From positions 124,001 through 188,000 of the forward strand of contig JAQMWT010000664.1 in the NCBI GenBank assembly GCA_029834535.1: a DNA stretch of 64,000 bases, read 5' to 3'. Source of the stretch: Chrysophaeum taylorii (taxonomy: Eukaryota > Sar > Pelagophyceae > Pelagomonadales > Pelagomonadaceae). Within the stretch, counting starts at the first letter, position 1, and every line of letters begins with the position of its first letter. Shown here piece by piece: positions 1-10,409 of the stretch. The notes below the pieces were generated by a model. The model did not search any database, was not told the DNA's origin, and saw only the letters and a list, made by a program, of their open reading frames with translations. The translations under genes and the position numbers were made by a program.

Positions 1-88
1 TTGGTGTTGGCGTACTTCTCTCGTGCCCATTCCATGAACTCCCGATAGATTAATTTATTAATTAATGCGGAGGAGGACTGTCCGCATC

Positions 89-1690
89 TCAGATATATAT
101 CTCAGAGCCTAGGCAAGTGCTCTTTTCGTCCATGACAACAGTATTTTCAGCGGAAAAAAATGACGCGCTCGCAAACGCTTTCGGCCGGTATATGCTATAT
201 CCCGATAGCACCGCGCGAGGCACGGGCGAGTTTGGGAAACAAGCCCATGTCGGGGTTCTGCTCCGCACGTTGGTAGAGCTTGCCGACGTGTAGTGGAAGG
301 AGATCATCAACAACGTCAAGAGGCTGGGTACAGTCTTTGAGCTCCGCCGGAAACTCCTGCTTCCATTTGATCTGGCTCGCGAACCTGATCCATCGGCGGG
401 GGTAACGCCTCGCCAAAGTCCACAGCCGGCTCTTCCTTCCTCCGCTGGTGTCGGCGTCGGCTCCGGATCCGCCATCTCCAACGTATCGCCCCACAACCCC
501 AAATTTCACATGCCGCCATATTATCCACGGCCGCACCCGCGCAAGTGTCCATGCCGCCGCCATCGGCAGCAACAAGAGTCTCGTCAGCAGCACCAGCAGC
601 AGCAACACCAGCATCCTTTTTTTTTGCGGAGACGTCGCCGCAGCTGCAGCTTTCTGCTCGAGCCGCTGGGCAGCATGGATATATTGTTGCCATACTCGAC
701 ATACAGCTTCTTTTTCAGGAGGGGAATGGCTTTGGGCTTATCCTCCTCAGAGATATGATGCTGATGGTGCGGAAGTCGAGCAGAGCAGCAATGAGGTCGC
801 GATCGGATCTCTGATTGTACTTCAAGAAAGGAATGATCGACTCGCCCTTGTTCCCGCAGTAGCGTCGCTGAGCTTCGAGGATGGCGCGCCTGTATGGCAC
901 TCCTTGCCGGTTTGGGTGAAAAAATCATCGATGGCCTTGATGCGACGAGGGAGCGTGCGGCCCGCGGTGTCGCCCTCGTAATCGATGAGCGAGAAACTAT
1001 CCGCTCCCAGCTTGGTGATCATCTGGGGCTCGCGCTCGAGACCGCGCCCATAAAGAGGCCCTCATAGTTGGACGAGCTTTTCGGCGGCGTCGGTGATATG
1101 CGTGATGGCCTCGAACTCCGCCATCGTCTCGAAGTCCTCTTCGTTGACCGCCCAATCGATTTTTTTTCTTGTGTTGGACCGCGTAGATGTGGAGGGCTTT
1201 CGTCAATTGGAGCATAGAGCGCAGGAGAGCGTGGCGCGCAGAGACGCGGGTGCCGTTCAGGTCGAGCTTGGGCTCGATGCGAGGGCAGCGGGTGAGCTTG
1301 CGCAGTTTGTTAAAAGAGAGCGTCCGTGCGATCGGTCTCGCAGGAGAAGTGCTTACTTCGCGATGTCGTGAGCCAACTGCATGATAGCCTGGCCCTCGGG
1401 GAAAAAAAAGGGTTGATGATCTTCTTGTTTTTTGACCGCGTCAGATCTCCGATCCTCAGGATCGCGAGATCTTGCTCGCCTCGTGCATGTCGCAGACGTC
1501 GCCCACCAAGTTTTTTACTTCTTCGGCGACGCCCAACGCAGCCTGGTCGGAGGTTCGACGTTCGCGACGGCGGTTCTGTACGAAACGGAACCCGTGATGT
1601 TGATGTGAATCTCCTCGAGAGCGCGCGCGCGCCGTTGTCTGCTTCGTCACCGTTCGGAACCCCAAACAGACGACGAGGTTGCGATCCCAC
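89..1690 (-). pseudogene. hAT-family transposase, C-terminal half (hAT family 1, copy D)
   Basis: Reading the minus strand from about 1690 down to the stop near 89, blocks of a hAT transposase appear in order but in different frames. They are a 'CDMHEASKIS' block, 'GDLTRSKNKKIINPFF' (about 1400-1450), 'SDRDLIAALLDFRTIS' (about 745-800), and finally the dimerisation-type tail 'FSAENTVVMDEKSTCL' (about 105-160). The same blocks occur in the same order in the plus-strand element at 32.6-34.9 kb, so the two are one family. The tail matches the hAT C-terminal dimerisation region, in which a conserved ER-FS motif precedes the end of the protein. No single frame carries the gene, so this copy is broken, or contains unresolved introns or indels. 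The N-terminal part is not recognisable upstream. The family assignment rests on motif order and on the second copy; the degree of decay is uncertain. Confidence 0.65.
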
Positions 1691-2005
1691 TCCTTTGGAA
1701 TAAACTAGATACCGACAGCGACACGGTTCTTGTGGTGGTCCTTGAGTGTGCCGCCGCCGTCATATGTGTCGACTGCACGAAGGGGTTTCCCTCGGCGGCT
1801 CCGACTTGGACCCCTGTCCGCGAGGAGGCGCTTAACGTGGCTCCCGAAGGCGCCGCTCTCCTCCCCGGGCGGGCGCGTTATCCCGATACTCGTGCTCCGG
1901 TGTGTAATGTACGGCGTCGCGTCCTATTCCTCCTCATCCTCCTCCGATTCCGTTATCGCCGACGACGACGTCACGTAAAATCCTGAAAAAAAGTGTCATT
2001 TCGCA

Positions 2006-2119
2006 CGAGTGTGTCATGTGTGCATGAAGTGAATGTGGCATGTGACCTAGTGTCGTCAGGACAGGCGACGCGGCGCGTGCGCGGTGTGTCGGTGGCGCGT
2101 CGCTGGGACGGGCTGGTGC
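2006..2119 (-). repeat. Solo LTR of the Copia-type element at 48.9-53.2 kb
   Basis: About 114 bp here align along their whole length with the two LTRs at 48918-49026 and 53091-53210, from 'gagtgtgtcatgtgtgcatg' to 'gggctggtgc', with roughly ten scattered differences and a 3-bp insertion. No retroelement coding sequence adjoins it, so it is best read as a solo LTR left by recombination, older than the near-identical pair at 49-53 kb. I see no clear target duplication. The orientation given follows the coding strand of the full element. Confidence 0.75.
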
Positions 2120-3349
2120 GTTTAGTCAGACGATGGGCTTGCCCTGGAGCCTATCATCAGGAGTGTCATGGGCAGCCAGCCGCCCATGACGCAAGAGGGT
2201 GCGCATTGTTGCTCGGCAGCGGCAAACCGATGGACACAACAAAGCGGCAGAGGAACGTTCGTGCATTTTTGTTTGGCGCTTTGCGGCTCTCTAGAACAAG
2301 CAAATCTAGATGCAACAACGTCCGCCGCCGTCGTCCTAAATGCAAAAGAGACGGCAAGAACGCACTAGGTGGTACGCTAAACCGATGTTGATCTTCTTCT
2401 TGTTCAGCCCTTTGGTGGTGCCGGCGAACCTTGAAGAACTTCGATCTCTCGTAGGCGACGACGGACATCGACTTTCCCGAGTCTTAAAGCTGGAGGCAAA
2501 AGGTTGTCGTCGCGGTCTGCGACGCAGGGAGGGATACCACGCCGGGTCATTTTCCACTACCGCTTTTGCTTTGCGATGGAGGTGGTCGAACCTTGTTGGC
2601 TCTGTCTGTCGAGGGGGGAGCTCGTCGTCGGAGTTCGATGGCCGCCGATGCGTCAGGGCTGTCGTCGTCGTCGTCTTTCGCCTCCTCCGCCTTGCTCCAA
2701 CTCGGCTAGTGGACGGACGTCAAACTCGTCGACAGCAGCACCAACAACGAGCTATTTCTTCCGGTAGGGGATCTTGGCGAAAAAAAAATCCTTCTTCGAA
2801 CTGCTGTCCTCATCGTCGTGTCGTCGTCCACCCCTCGAAGCATAGGCAGCGCTTTCGTAAGAGCGCGGAGGCGACTCGTCGGCTCCTCCTTGGTCACTCA
2901 CCCTGCGCAACACACATCAAGTGCCATAAGAACGGATACGTCTGAAGAACGACGAGACAAACTCGAGGGCCTTGGCATTCGCAATCAAAAGCAACTCGCG
3001 CAGAAAGAGATGCACGACAAACTGCCTCGTTCATTCCCCCGTGTAGGACTGCCACGGAAAGCGACCACCTTTGACTACTACCACTCGAAAGCTGGTCCGT
3101 CCGAGGGTGGCCCGACCAAACGACGTTTTTTTGAGATATGCCACTACGGCAGGATATTTGGAGCATTTTTATATAATCGGACTCGGGATTGATTTTTTTT
3201 CGAGAGCAGCGTCAAAATTTACTTCCACGAATATCCCGAGTAGTATGGCCAGGACCAGCGCAGCGGCGGGCGGCGATGAAGATCGATCAAACTCAGCTGG
3301 GCTGCGACAACGACGCAGAGCTGTTGTACCCCGAAGGTGTTGCGGCCGG

Positions 3350-3386
3350 AAAAAAAACAAACAAACAAACAAACAAACAAACAAAC
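3350..3386. repeat. (AAAC)n microsatellite
   Basis: A stretch of 'aaac' units, about eight repeats, following an A-run. Confidence 0.95.
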
Positions 3387-3626
3387 TCCTCGCTGCGGAG
3401 ATTGATCAAGCTCCGGGCCGCCGCAGTGCGAAAGAAGCGAAGCTTGCCGGGTGCAAGGCCTGGGTCGCGGCTTCTTGGGGCGAAAATCAAAAAGATGGGG
3501 ACGACAAGACAACCGCGGCCTCCACTACACTGAGCGCCTCGGCCGAGTCGGAGCAGGCTGCATCCGGGCGCAGCGCGGCAACCGAGGACGCGTCCACACA
3601 AGCGCTGGCGCAACCCGTTTCGTGAA

Positions 3627-3652
3627 GCTCGCTCGCTCGCTCGCTCGCTCGC
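3627..3652. repeat. (GCTC)n microsatellite
   Basis: Six to seven tandem 'gctc' units. Confidence 0.95.
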
Positions 3653-4489
3653 CGTCACCGTCGAAGGAAGAAAGATTCACTGATCAAAGGATCCCTGCCG
3701 ATCGATCGATCGCGGATGGTCATGTCTAAAGTCGTCGTCCAGACGCGAGACGCCCACCTTTTGTGGTTCATGACGCCATCTTGGCAAAACCTTGACGCGG
3801 AGCCCAGCTTGCACTGGGAGGAGCTGGCCAAGGTCTGCAAATCGAACGATCCCAGAACTGGACGGTATCCTGTATGTCGCCGATCCTTTATGTTCCCGAG
3901 CTCGTCCTACCTTCTTGAGTCCTCCTCCACACCTCGGCCTACCTTCTTGAGTCCTCCCGGCCTCCAGCGTCCGGCCTCGCCACCGGCCGCCGCCGCCGCC
4001 GCCGCCGCTTCCTCCTCCGATAAGAAGAGTGCTATCGCTGTAATTAGCGGTCGCCAAAAAATAAAAACAAGCCCCTCCCCTCCCCTCCCCTCCTCGCGGA
4101 GGAAGGAAGGAGAGAGCGCCTCAACAAGCATAGTGCGCGGGGTGGGACTGGACCTTTCGCCGCGCGATTCGACGACGACGACGCTTTACTGCTGCTGCGG
4201 TGACGACGGCCGTGCGACCATCGTCGTCGCTGTCCGATTCGGGGTCGCTCGCATCACCGCAATGTCGTTCCCATCGCGACCCCGGACAACATTGTCAGAG
4301 CCTTGCTACGCTTTAGCGGCATACGAACCGCAACTACAGTAGCAACAATCGTGAAATCAGTTTCCTAACTACTAATCGACAGATGTTTGTCTGTCTGTCT
4401 GTTTGTCTGTCTGTTTGTTTGTCCCTCGATTTAGGGTAAGGATCAGATAGGCGCGAGAGTAAGGATCAGGTAGGCGCGAGAGCCAGACA

Positions 4490-5060
4490 GTGATCCTCCA
4501 AGCCGTCTACGGCGACCTCGCAGACTATTTCCACGACCCGCGGCGGCTCTTTCAGCGCGCCATTCTCACGCCCCGTCGAAAAGATGTTGTCGATGCTGAC
4601 AACGCGCGCGTGACCGCGGCCTTTTTCCCGGAGACGAGGCGTCGGAGTTCTTTTCGGCAGACTAGGTTGGGTCGGAAGACCGCGCCTCGCTCTTTACCTC
4701 GGTTTTTCCCGGAGACGAGGCGTCGGAGTTCTTTTCGGCTGACTAGGTTTTGTCGGAAGCGACGCCTCGCAACCTCGACCCGTCGCACGGCCACTGCAAC
4801 GGTACCAGATACATGATCGATCGTGTCGTTGTCACCGAGGCTCCTCCAACCTGTATCCCCTAAGGCCCGCCGACGCGAAACGATCACCAAGAGCCAGGGC
4901 CAGACGCCCCGCGAGGTCGGCGTCCTCTTGGCGAAGCCCGTCTTCTGTCACGTCCAGCTCTACGTGGCTCTCTGTCGATCGGCAACCCCGAGAATATGCT
5001 CTTCTGAGTCGACGACTCCACCCTACCCCGTGCTGCGCAATACCGATAAGCCCCCTCCGG
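4490..5060 (+). pseudogene. Helitron Pif1-type helicase, C-terminal fragment (left arm)
   Basis: The left arm of the palindrome encodes, over more than one frame, 'YGDLADYFHDPRRLFQRAIL' (about 4510-4570) and then 'ITKSQGQTPREVGVLLAKPV' (about 4880-4945) and 'HVQLYVALCRS' (about 4950-4985). The first matches the helicase block with the conserved RAIL(T/A)P sequence. The second matches the Pif1/Helitron block TxNKSQGQT-VGV-L-PVFSHGQLYVALSR. Here TxNKSQGQT reads TITKSQGQT and the serine of ALSR is changed to cysteine. The rest of the Rep-helicase protein is absent, so this is a 3'-end fragment. Helitrons move by rolling-circle replication, and their 3' end normally lies just beyond this helicase block, which agrees with the hairpin at the palindrome centre. 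Confidence 0.8.
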
Positions 5061-5079
5061 CGTCTACACGCGCACTGTA

Positions 5080-5780
5080 GGTGAACTTACTGGGACCAGG
5101 TGAACTTACTGGGGTTTGAGATTGGGACTAGGTGAATATGGTGACCAGGTGAACTTACTGGACCAGGTGAACTTACAGGTTTTAGAGTAAACTCAAAGAC
5201 TAGCGGCGTGTGCGGATCAAAGCACCTTAGATTGGCGGAGGCGAGAAGCGACGAGCTCGAAGGAGAGTGGGGTGAGTGGGTGTGAGCACGAGTGGGCTTA
5301 CAGTGTAAGTTACACCGAACTTACTGGGGTTAGAGATTGGGACTAGGTGAACTTACTGGGTGAACTTACTGGGACCACGTGAACTTACTAGGGTTAGAGA
5401 TTGGGACTAGGTGAACTTACTGGCCTGCACTTGTCATTTTATAACCAACAAGTGCAGGCCAGTAAGTTCGCCAGTAAGTTCACCTGGTCCCAATCTCTAA
5501 CCCCAGTAAGTTCACCTGGTCCCAGTAAGTTCACCTAGTCCCAATCTCTAACCCCAGTAAGTTCGGCGTAAGCCCACTCGTGCTCACATCCACTCACCCC
5601 ACTCTCCTTCGAGCTCGTCGCTCTCACCTCCGCCAATCTAAGCTGCTTTGATCCGTACACGCCGCTAGCCCTTGCGTTCACTCTAAAAACCCCAGTAAGT
5701 TCACTTGGTCCCAGTAAGTTCACCTGGTCACTAGTTCACCTAGTCCCAATCTCAAACCTCAGTAAGTGGTCTGTAAGTTA
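5080..5780. repeat. Array of short 'gaacttactgg' repeats at the palindrome centre
   Basis: The motif 'gtgaacttactgg' and its neighbours 'gggaccag' and 'gagattgggactag' recur many times on each side of the centre, in opposite orientation on the two sides. A non-repetitive spacer interrupts each side (about 5185-5310 and 5575-5690), and the two spacers are themselves inverted copies of one another. I see no coding potential. Confidence 0.9.
5413..5469. repeat. 22-bp perfect stem hairpin at the palindrome axis
   Basis: Positions 5413-5434 and 5448-5469 are exact reverse complements around a 13-nt AT-rich loop (5435-5447). A hairpin close to the 3' terminus is a family feature of Helitrons, and the coding fragments on both sides point to it. 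Whether this is a Helitron terminator hairpin or simply the point of inverted duplication cannot be settled from one copy. Confidence 0.85.
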
Positions 5781-6340
5781 CCGTGCGCGTGTAGACGCCG
5801 GGAGGGCTTATCGGTATTGCGCAGCACGTGGGGGTAGGGTGGAGTCGTCGACCCAGAAGAGTATGCCGATCGACAGAGAGCCACGTAGAGCTGGACGTGG
5901 CAGAAGACGGGCTTGGGAAAGAGGACGCCGACCTCGCGGGGCGTCTGGCCCTGGCTCTTGGTGATCGTTTGGCGTCGGCGGGCCTTACGGGATACAGGTT
6001 GGAGGAGCCTCGGTGACAACGACACGATCGATCATGTATCTGGTACCGTTGCAGTGGCCGTGCGACGGGTCGAGGTTGCGAAGACATTAAGCTCGCGATC
6101 AAAGTCAGCATGCCGTTGGTTGTCAGGGAGTTGAAAACTCTACTGTAAAGAGCGAGGCGTCGTCTTCCGACCCAGCCTAGTCAGCCGAAAAGAACTCCGA
6201 CGCCTCGTCTCCGGGAAAAAAAGGCCGCGGTCATGCGCGCGTTGTCCGCATCGACAACATCGTTTCGACGGGGCGTGAGAATGGCGCGCTGAAAGAGCCG
6301 CCGCGGGTCGTGGAAATAGTCTGCGAGGTCGCCGTAGACG
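5770..6340 (-). pseudogene. Helitron Pif1-type helicase, C-terminal fragment (right arm)
   Basis: This is the mirror copy of the fragment at 4490-5060. The minus strand carries 'NLDPSHGHCNGTRYMIDRV' (about 6020-6078), matching the Helitron helicase block NLDP-NGLCNGTR-I. It then carries 'ITKSQGQTPREVGVLFPKPV' and 'HVQLYVALCRS' (about 5880-5960). The CNGTR block is more complete here than in the left arm. Frames change within the fragment and no start codon belongs to it, so it is non-functional as it stands. Confidence 0.8.
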
Positions 6341-6533
6341 GCTTGGAGGATCACTTTCTGGCTCTCGCGCCTACCTGATGCTTACTCTCGCGCCTACATG
6401 ATCCTTACCCTAAATCGAGGGACAAACAGACAGACAAACATCTGTCGATTAGTAGTTAGGACACCGGGTGGTCTAAGAAACCGCCTTACAAGTTGGGGTA
6501 ATTGTTTTATAGACGCTTTTTCCAGAGCGCTGC

Positions 6534-6665
6534 ATAATGTAGCTTGCAGCGAAATCACAAAAAACACTTCACGTGCGAACATCTGAACCAAAGCCTACCT
6601 GTCGTTTTATCTTTTTCGACCTCGCAAGTTCGAATCCCCGTCGCTCGCTCAATTTTTGCAGCAAC
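6534..6665 (+). repeat. Repeat with tRNA-promoter-like B box (copy 1)
   Basis: This segment and 7427-7560 share 'gtagcttgcagcgaa', then 'gaaccaaag' and 'ctacctgtc', then 'aagttcgaat', at similar spacing. The last resembles the tRNA T-loop/B-box consensus GGTTCGANNCC, and the first could stand for an A box. The flanking bases cannot form a T stem, so it is not a tRNA gene. A tRNA-derived SINE relic is a possible reading; confidence is low because only two diverged copies are available. Confidence 0.3.
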
Positions 6666-7071
6666 GTTCCTCGCATCGCACGCGCCAGCAGCGCGCAGCG
6701 TTGGGCTACAGTGTGAAAGCACAAAAGAACACGACACTTCGATTGTTCGTCTCTGTAACTTTCGTTCCATCAAGAGTTTCAATGTGCGTTTTGTCACGTC
6801 GTTTAGGTTTTTAACTTTTTAGAAAGAGAAATAGCCGCAGGAGTGTTCCGTTTTTTTTTTTAAACCGCGTCATGCCGGACTGCTACGCGGCTCGGGATGA
6901 GACGAGACAAAGCCACAGCGGCCAACTTCCGAACCCGAAGAAGCCGGGTTCGAACGAAAATACGGGGCCGTGATCGCGAAGGACGACCACAGCTCGACAT
7001 GGTGTGTTGACGATCGAAGCAACAGCCGAAGAAGCACTTTATTTTGGATGCAATTAGTTCTTAATTCTCAT

Positions 7072-7412
7072 AAGAAACCGTATGATTGCGATGGAGGACG
7101 GAGTCTAACACGCTCGCTTCCGGCCGTTTCGGATTGAGACGGTGCCTGTTCCGGGCGAGACGGTCGCAAAAGAAGTCCGCGCTGGGAATACAAAGGGTCG
7201 ATTCTTCGTCGACCAATACGTTCGCGGCCTGCGACGCTTTTGTACGACCTCGAACAAGACCGCGGTCCGCAGTGCCGGTCCGTCATCAACGAGTCCTCGT
7301 CCCTCGCCTCTGCCCCAACTGCGTGATTTTCCTCTGTGAGATTCCGGATCGGCTCCTGCCGGTCCGGCCTGGCTCCCATGCTCGGGAGAGGTCTGAAGTT
7401 AGTTAGTTATTT
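7072..7412 (+). mobile_element. SINE-like element with (GTTA) tail, copy 1
   Basis: The head 'gattgcgatggaggacgg' and the last 70 bp ('ggctcctgccggtccgg' through 'gggagaggtctgaagttagt') match the element at 38272-38638. The interior differs. The element ends in a short GTTA/TTAG repeat, as many non-LTR retroposons end in a simple repeat. I see no open frame of note and no clear target duplication for this copy. Confidence 0.5.
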
Positions 7413-7426
7413 ATAAACGTTTTCGA

Positions 7427-7560
7427 CGTTAATGCACAGCAAGGTAGCTTGCAGCGAATACACCAACCAAATTTCAACTGGAGAAAATCGGAACCAAAGG
7501 CTACCTGTCCTTCGTTTTGTTCGTAAGTTCGAATCGCGCACTCTTTGTCCTTCGCGCCGG
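7427..7560 (+). repeat. Repeat with tRNA-promoter-like B box (copy 2)
   Basis: This is the second copy of the 6534-6665 repeat, sharing 'gtagcttgcagcgaa', 'ctacctgtc' and 'aagttcgaat'. It directly follows the GTTA tail of the SINE-like element. Function unknown. Confidence 0.3.
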
Positions 7561-8026
7561 CAGCGTCTGGACACTGGTGTAAGCATAAAAGCAAGATATT
7601 TCCTTTTCGGCGGTTCTTAAAAAAAGAATCAACGGCGGTTCTTAAAAAAAGAATCAAACTGTACCAAGATCCATCAACACGAAAATGTGCGTCTAGCTAG
7701 GGCTTCCATTTTGCTTGCTACATGCTGAACTGCTTCGGACGTCTTTAAGTTCATTTCCGAACACTCAGCGACACACCCTTTGCTCACCGAAGGGGACACC
7801 TCCGCACGTCACAACCCTCCAGCGCCACCAAGGAGCGGAATTAGGCGGAAGCCGTTTGTTTACCGCTGGTACGAGACCCCAAAACATGAAACTTAAATCG
7901 TTTATTTATATCGATATTATTATTTCAATATTATTTCGTTTATTGACGAAAATCCTCGAAGCGCGTCAACAGAAAAGAGAGAGTATCCTCTTTGACCACG
8001 TCGTAATCCAGAGAGCTACACTATTC

Positions 8027-8384
8027 TGTGTGCGACACTGAAACATTTCATCTCTAAAAGAGGTTTTTTTTTTCTCTCCGTAATACGGCTGGCTTTCCCT
8101 CTTTCCTTCCTTACCCTTCCGCAATTACTTATGAAGAACCGAGTCTGAGGCTCTTTTCCAACATGGAGTAGGCCTCCAGGTGCGTACCGTCGGGTACGGG
8201 GTTTTCTGTTTAATTAACAGAGACTTCTTTCCCCGTTGTCAGTGTAAACGCTTCTATGGGACCTAATGTCCTTAAGGCCCTACCTTGTGTAGTAGCATGT
8301 GACTAGCGGAATGGTCTGTACACGCCTAAAGACTGCACGCAGTCTCTACCATGTAGTACCCGGAGAGGGTCAAATCTCTCTCCA
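8027..8384 (+). repeat. 5' LTR of the Gag-only element
   Basis: Direct repeat of 10410-10778, about 90% identical by eye, differing by small indels such as 'ttaaggccc' against 'ttgaggaggtagggcc'. Blocks such as 'aacatggagtaggcctccag' are unchanged. The run 'taccgtcgggtacggggtttt' region can form a small hairpin and may serve the R/U5 polyadenylation zone. Confidence 0.85.
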
Positions 8385-8406
8385 GGTTATTATGGGCCCA
8401 GATGCG
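8385..8406 (+). promoter_or_regulatory. Primer-binding site complementary to the initiator-tRNA anticodon arm
   Basis: Immediately after the LTR, 'ttatgggcccag' is the exact complement of CUGGGCCCAUAA, the anticodon stem-loop of eukaryotic initiator methionine tRNA. The next bases, 'atgcg', continue a partial match into the D-arm side. Copia-type elements such as Drosophila copia and yeast Ty5 prime with such a half-tRNA, so the site places this Gag-only element with the Copia group. Confidence 0.7.
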
Positions 8407-8895
8407 TAGGTGTGTCAGCCCAACTGTGTTGTACGTATTAATGGAGTGATCAATTAACGCCTGATCACGAATACGATGCGACAATGTGTTTGGCGGTGGT
8501 CTACTGTACATATTTGTTGTGTGACGACGGTATGTATGTGCCCACCAGTTAATTTGGTTTGTGACCGAGTTGGGTCGGTCACTGGTCATATGCACTCGCA
8601 TAGCCAATAAAATTAAAATTTTTCCTACACACAAGCCGCGGAAACTTGTACGGGTTTTTTCCTCCCATTCCCCAACAAAAGACTGCCTGCTCGAGAATTA
8701 ATCCATTCTTCAGTCTCAAGTCACCCTGTTTTTAAATAGCATGTTGATTTGTTTGGTCTTGTAAATATATAAATAATAATAGCCCACGCTTAAAATAGCG
8801 TACTGTACATACAACCCGCACTCGAGAAGCCCTTCATTCTTATGTGTCGAATATGTCTATCAATCCTATAACCTATTCTTTAACGGGTCACAACC
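8407..8895 (+). other. Untranslated leader of the Gag-only element
   Basis: About 490 bp lie between the primer site and the Gag start without a convincing coding frame. In LTR elements this region holds packaging and dimerisation signals; none can be pinpointed here. Confidence 0.5.
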
Positions 8896-10315
8896 ATGTC
8901 AAAACATAAACCAATATCCACTACGGATATCTACAAACAAGAACAAATCCTCGTTGATAAAATTAACGCGGGATTGCGTTTCCAAGACAACTCAACCAAG
9001 GTGAGCTTACAAATTGAGGTGCTTCGCAGGCATATGACAAGTCCATACGTGGGCGCGTTATTCTGCTTCGATTCATATGAAGCTTACACCCGGAATGCTC
9101 CGGAGTATAACCAACTTCTTGAACAAGAAGTTGATATCATCTTCGCTCAATGGAAAGCTGAACAAGTTAACGATATAAACTTACCTGATGAAGATGCCTT
9201 GCCTGATCATCTTAAAACTTGGCACGTCAACTCATCACATCAACTAACAGTTGATGTCCGTAATAATCTCGAACGACTTTATTACCAAGAGTCATACAAT
9301 CTTGTTCGTCCCGAATTAAATGAGGATGTTAAAAATGTCCTCAATCTATTAGATACCCGATTCCCTCAATCAATTGTGTATGATTCATCTCTAACTAACA
9401 TATCCTTTAAACAGGTCTCTCTAATACCGACTGGATCAAACACTGCGAAACTTATGCTGGTTTCTAGTACACATTTTTTAATCTGGAATCACAAGACAAA
9501 CCCGCACTCGCTATGTGGCCTCAATTAAAGAAGATATATGCACTTACTGCACATCCTAATAAACTACGTGCAGTAATGCTTTTAGCTTACCATTACTATG
9601 AGACAGTGTCTTGCACAGAAGTCACTGAGCTTAAATCTCAGTTTAATCGAATGTCCTTAAATGTTAATTGGTATGCCCATGTATTTGTCGAACAACTCCT
9701 TGCTTTCCAATCTCAGGCAAAGCAATTAAATAATGATGAAGCATCAATCCAATTTAACGATTCCATAATCACTCTTAAAGCTCACGAGGAGAGATCTACC
9801 GTCTATATGCATATCTTTTGGATCACGAGCGTTATTCTCAATCTTTATTGGAATGGTGTAAACTATACGAGACACGCTCTGGGAACAACTCGATTCACGA
9901 TCCTGAATTGTTAAAGCTAGTTGATCCTAATGACGTTCGTCCGTCCGTTATTGGAGTTCTTGTTAAAGATATATACAATGAAACAAAGTTTTCCTCTAAC
10001 CGACGCTTGGATAAACCCGCTTCCTGGATCCCTTACATCCCTGGTACTACCGCTACCAAGCCACCTAAGGTGTTATTGATGGATACTATTCATCAAGCCC
10101 ACGACTCTCTAAACAACGCTTACTCGTTGTTCGCTAATGTAGCTGGACAGTCTGGCTTCAACGCTCGTAAGCTTCGTAATGCAAAAGACAAAGCATCGAC
10201 AATCTCACCCCGTGACACGTCGTACTATCGTCCACCTTCAAATTATAACGTCAAAGGTACCAGCTTCGATCGTCCTGTCTACTCATCTTCCTCTAACCGT
10301 AAATGCACGCTCTAA
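8896..10315 (+). pseudogene. Gag/capsid-like protein split over three frames
   Basis: Translation starts at the ATG at 8896 (context 'aaccatgtc'). The first frame runs 210 codons to 9528. Homogeneous Gag-like sequence then continues in the -1 frame from about 9480 to 9815, and in a further -1 frame from about 9818 to the stop at 10315. The composition (Asn, Gln, Leu and Ser rich, no cysteine motifs) is uniform over all three segments, which is why I join them. Both breaks lie at runs of T: T6 at 9474-9479 and T4 at 9816-9819. A CCHC zinc knuckle, protease and polymerase are all missing. The first break coincides with a U UUU UUA heptamer in the proper frame. It may be programmed frameshifting, but the second break has no good slippery site, so single-base loss or miscalled bases are equally possible. 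The family assignment as Gag comes from position between LTRs, not from a recognised domain. Confidence 0.6.
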
Positions 10316-10409
10316 TATGTCTCTTATGGACCGGGCTACTTATCAAGTTGATCGTCTTCGCCACCTGTTTGGTAAATTGCAGGAAGCGAATCCTAAACCC
10401 TCTCTATTA

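Larger units (their letters stand above)
2120..4362. other. Intergenic stretch, no recognised gene; microsatellites
   Basis: No reading frame on either strand shows a family I recognise. The stretch holds an (AAAC)n run at about 3350-3386, a (GCTC)n run at about 3627-3652, and a duplicated short segment containing 'ctaccttcttgagtcctcc' at 3908-3960. It also holds a GCC-rich trinucleotide run near 3980-4010. Part of it may be eroded hAT family 1 sequence upstream of the C-terminal block at 89-1690, but I could not align it. Confidence 0.5.
4363..6461. repeat. 2.1-kb near-perfect palindrome of Helitron origin
   Basis: The sequence from 4363 rightwards is repeated as its reverse complement from 6461 leftwards: 'tcctaactactaatcgacag', then a GTCT/GTTT-rich tract, 'ccctcgatttagggtaagg' and about 600 bp of coding sequence. 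The arms meet at a hairpin at 5413-5469. The left arm carries a duplicated block of about 70 bp (4620-4690 and 4704-4770), and the right arm has about 65 bp at the corresponding place that the left lacks. Both arms encode the end of a Helitron-type helicase pointing towards the centre, so the structure is a tail-to-tail inverted duplication of a Helitron 3' part. Outside 4363 and 6461 the flanks do not match each other. Confidence 0.9.

Noticed and set aside
448-981. Plus-strand frame of 177 codons at the left end
   Set aside because: Lies opposite the hAT C-terminal blocks and is Ser/Ala/Arg low complexity.
5080-5780. CRISPR-like array
   Set aside because: Repeat units are short, irregularly spaced and inverted about a centre, in a eukaryotic Helitron context.
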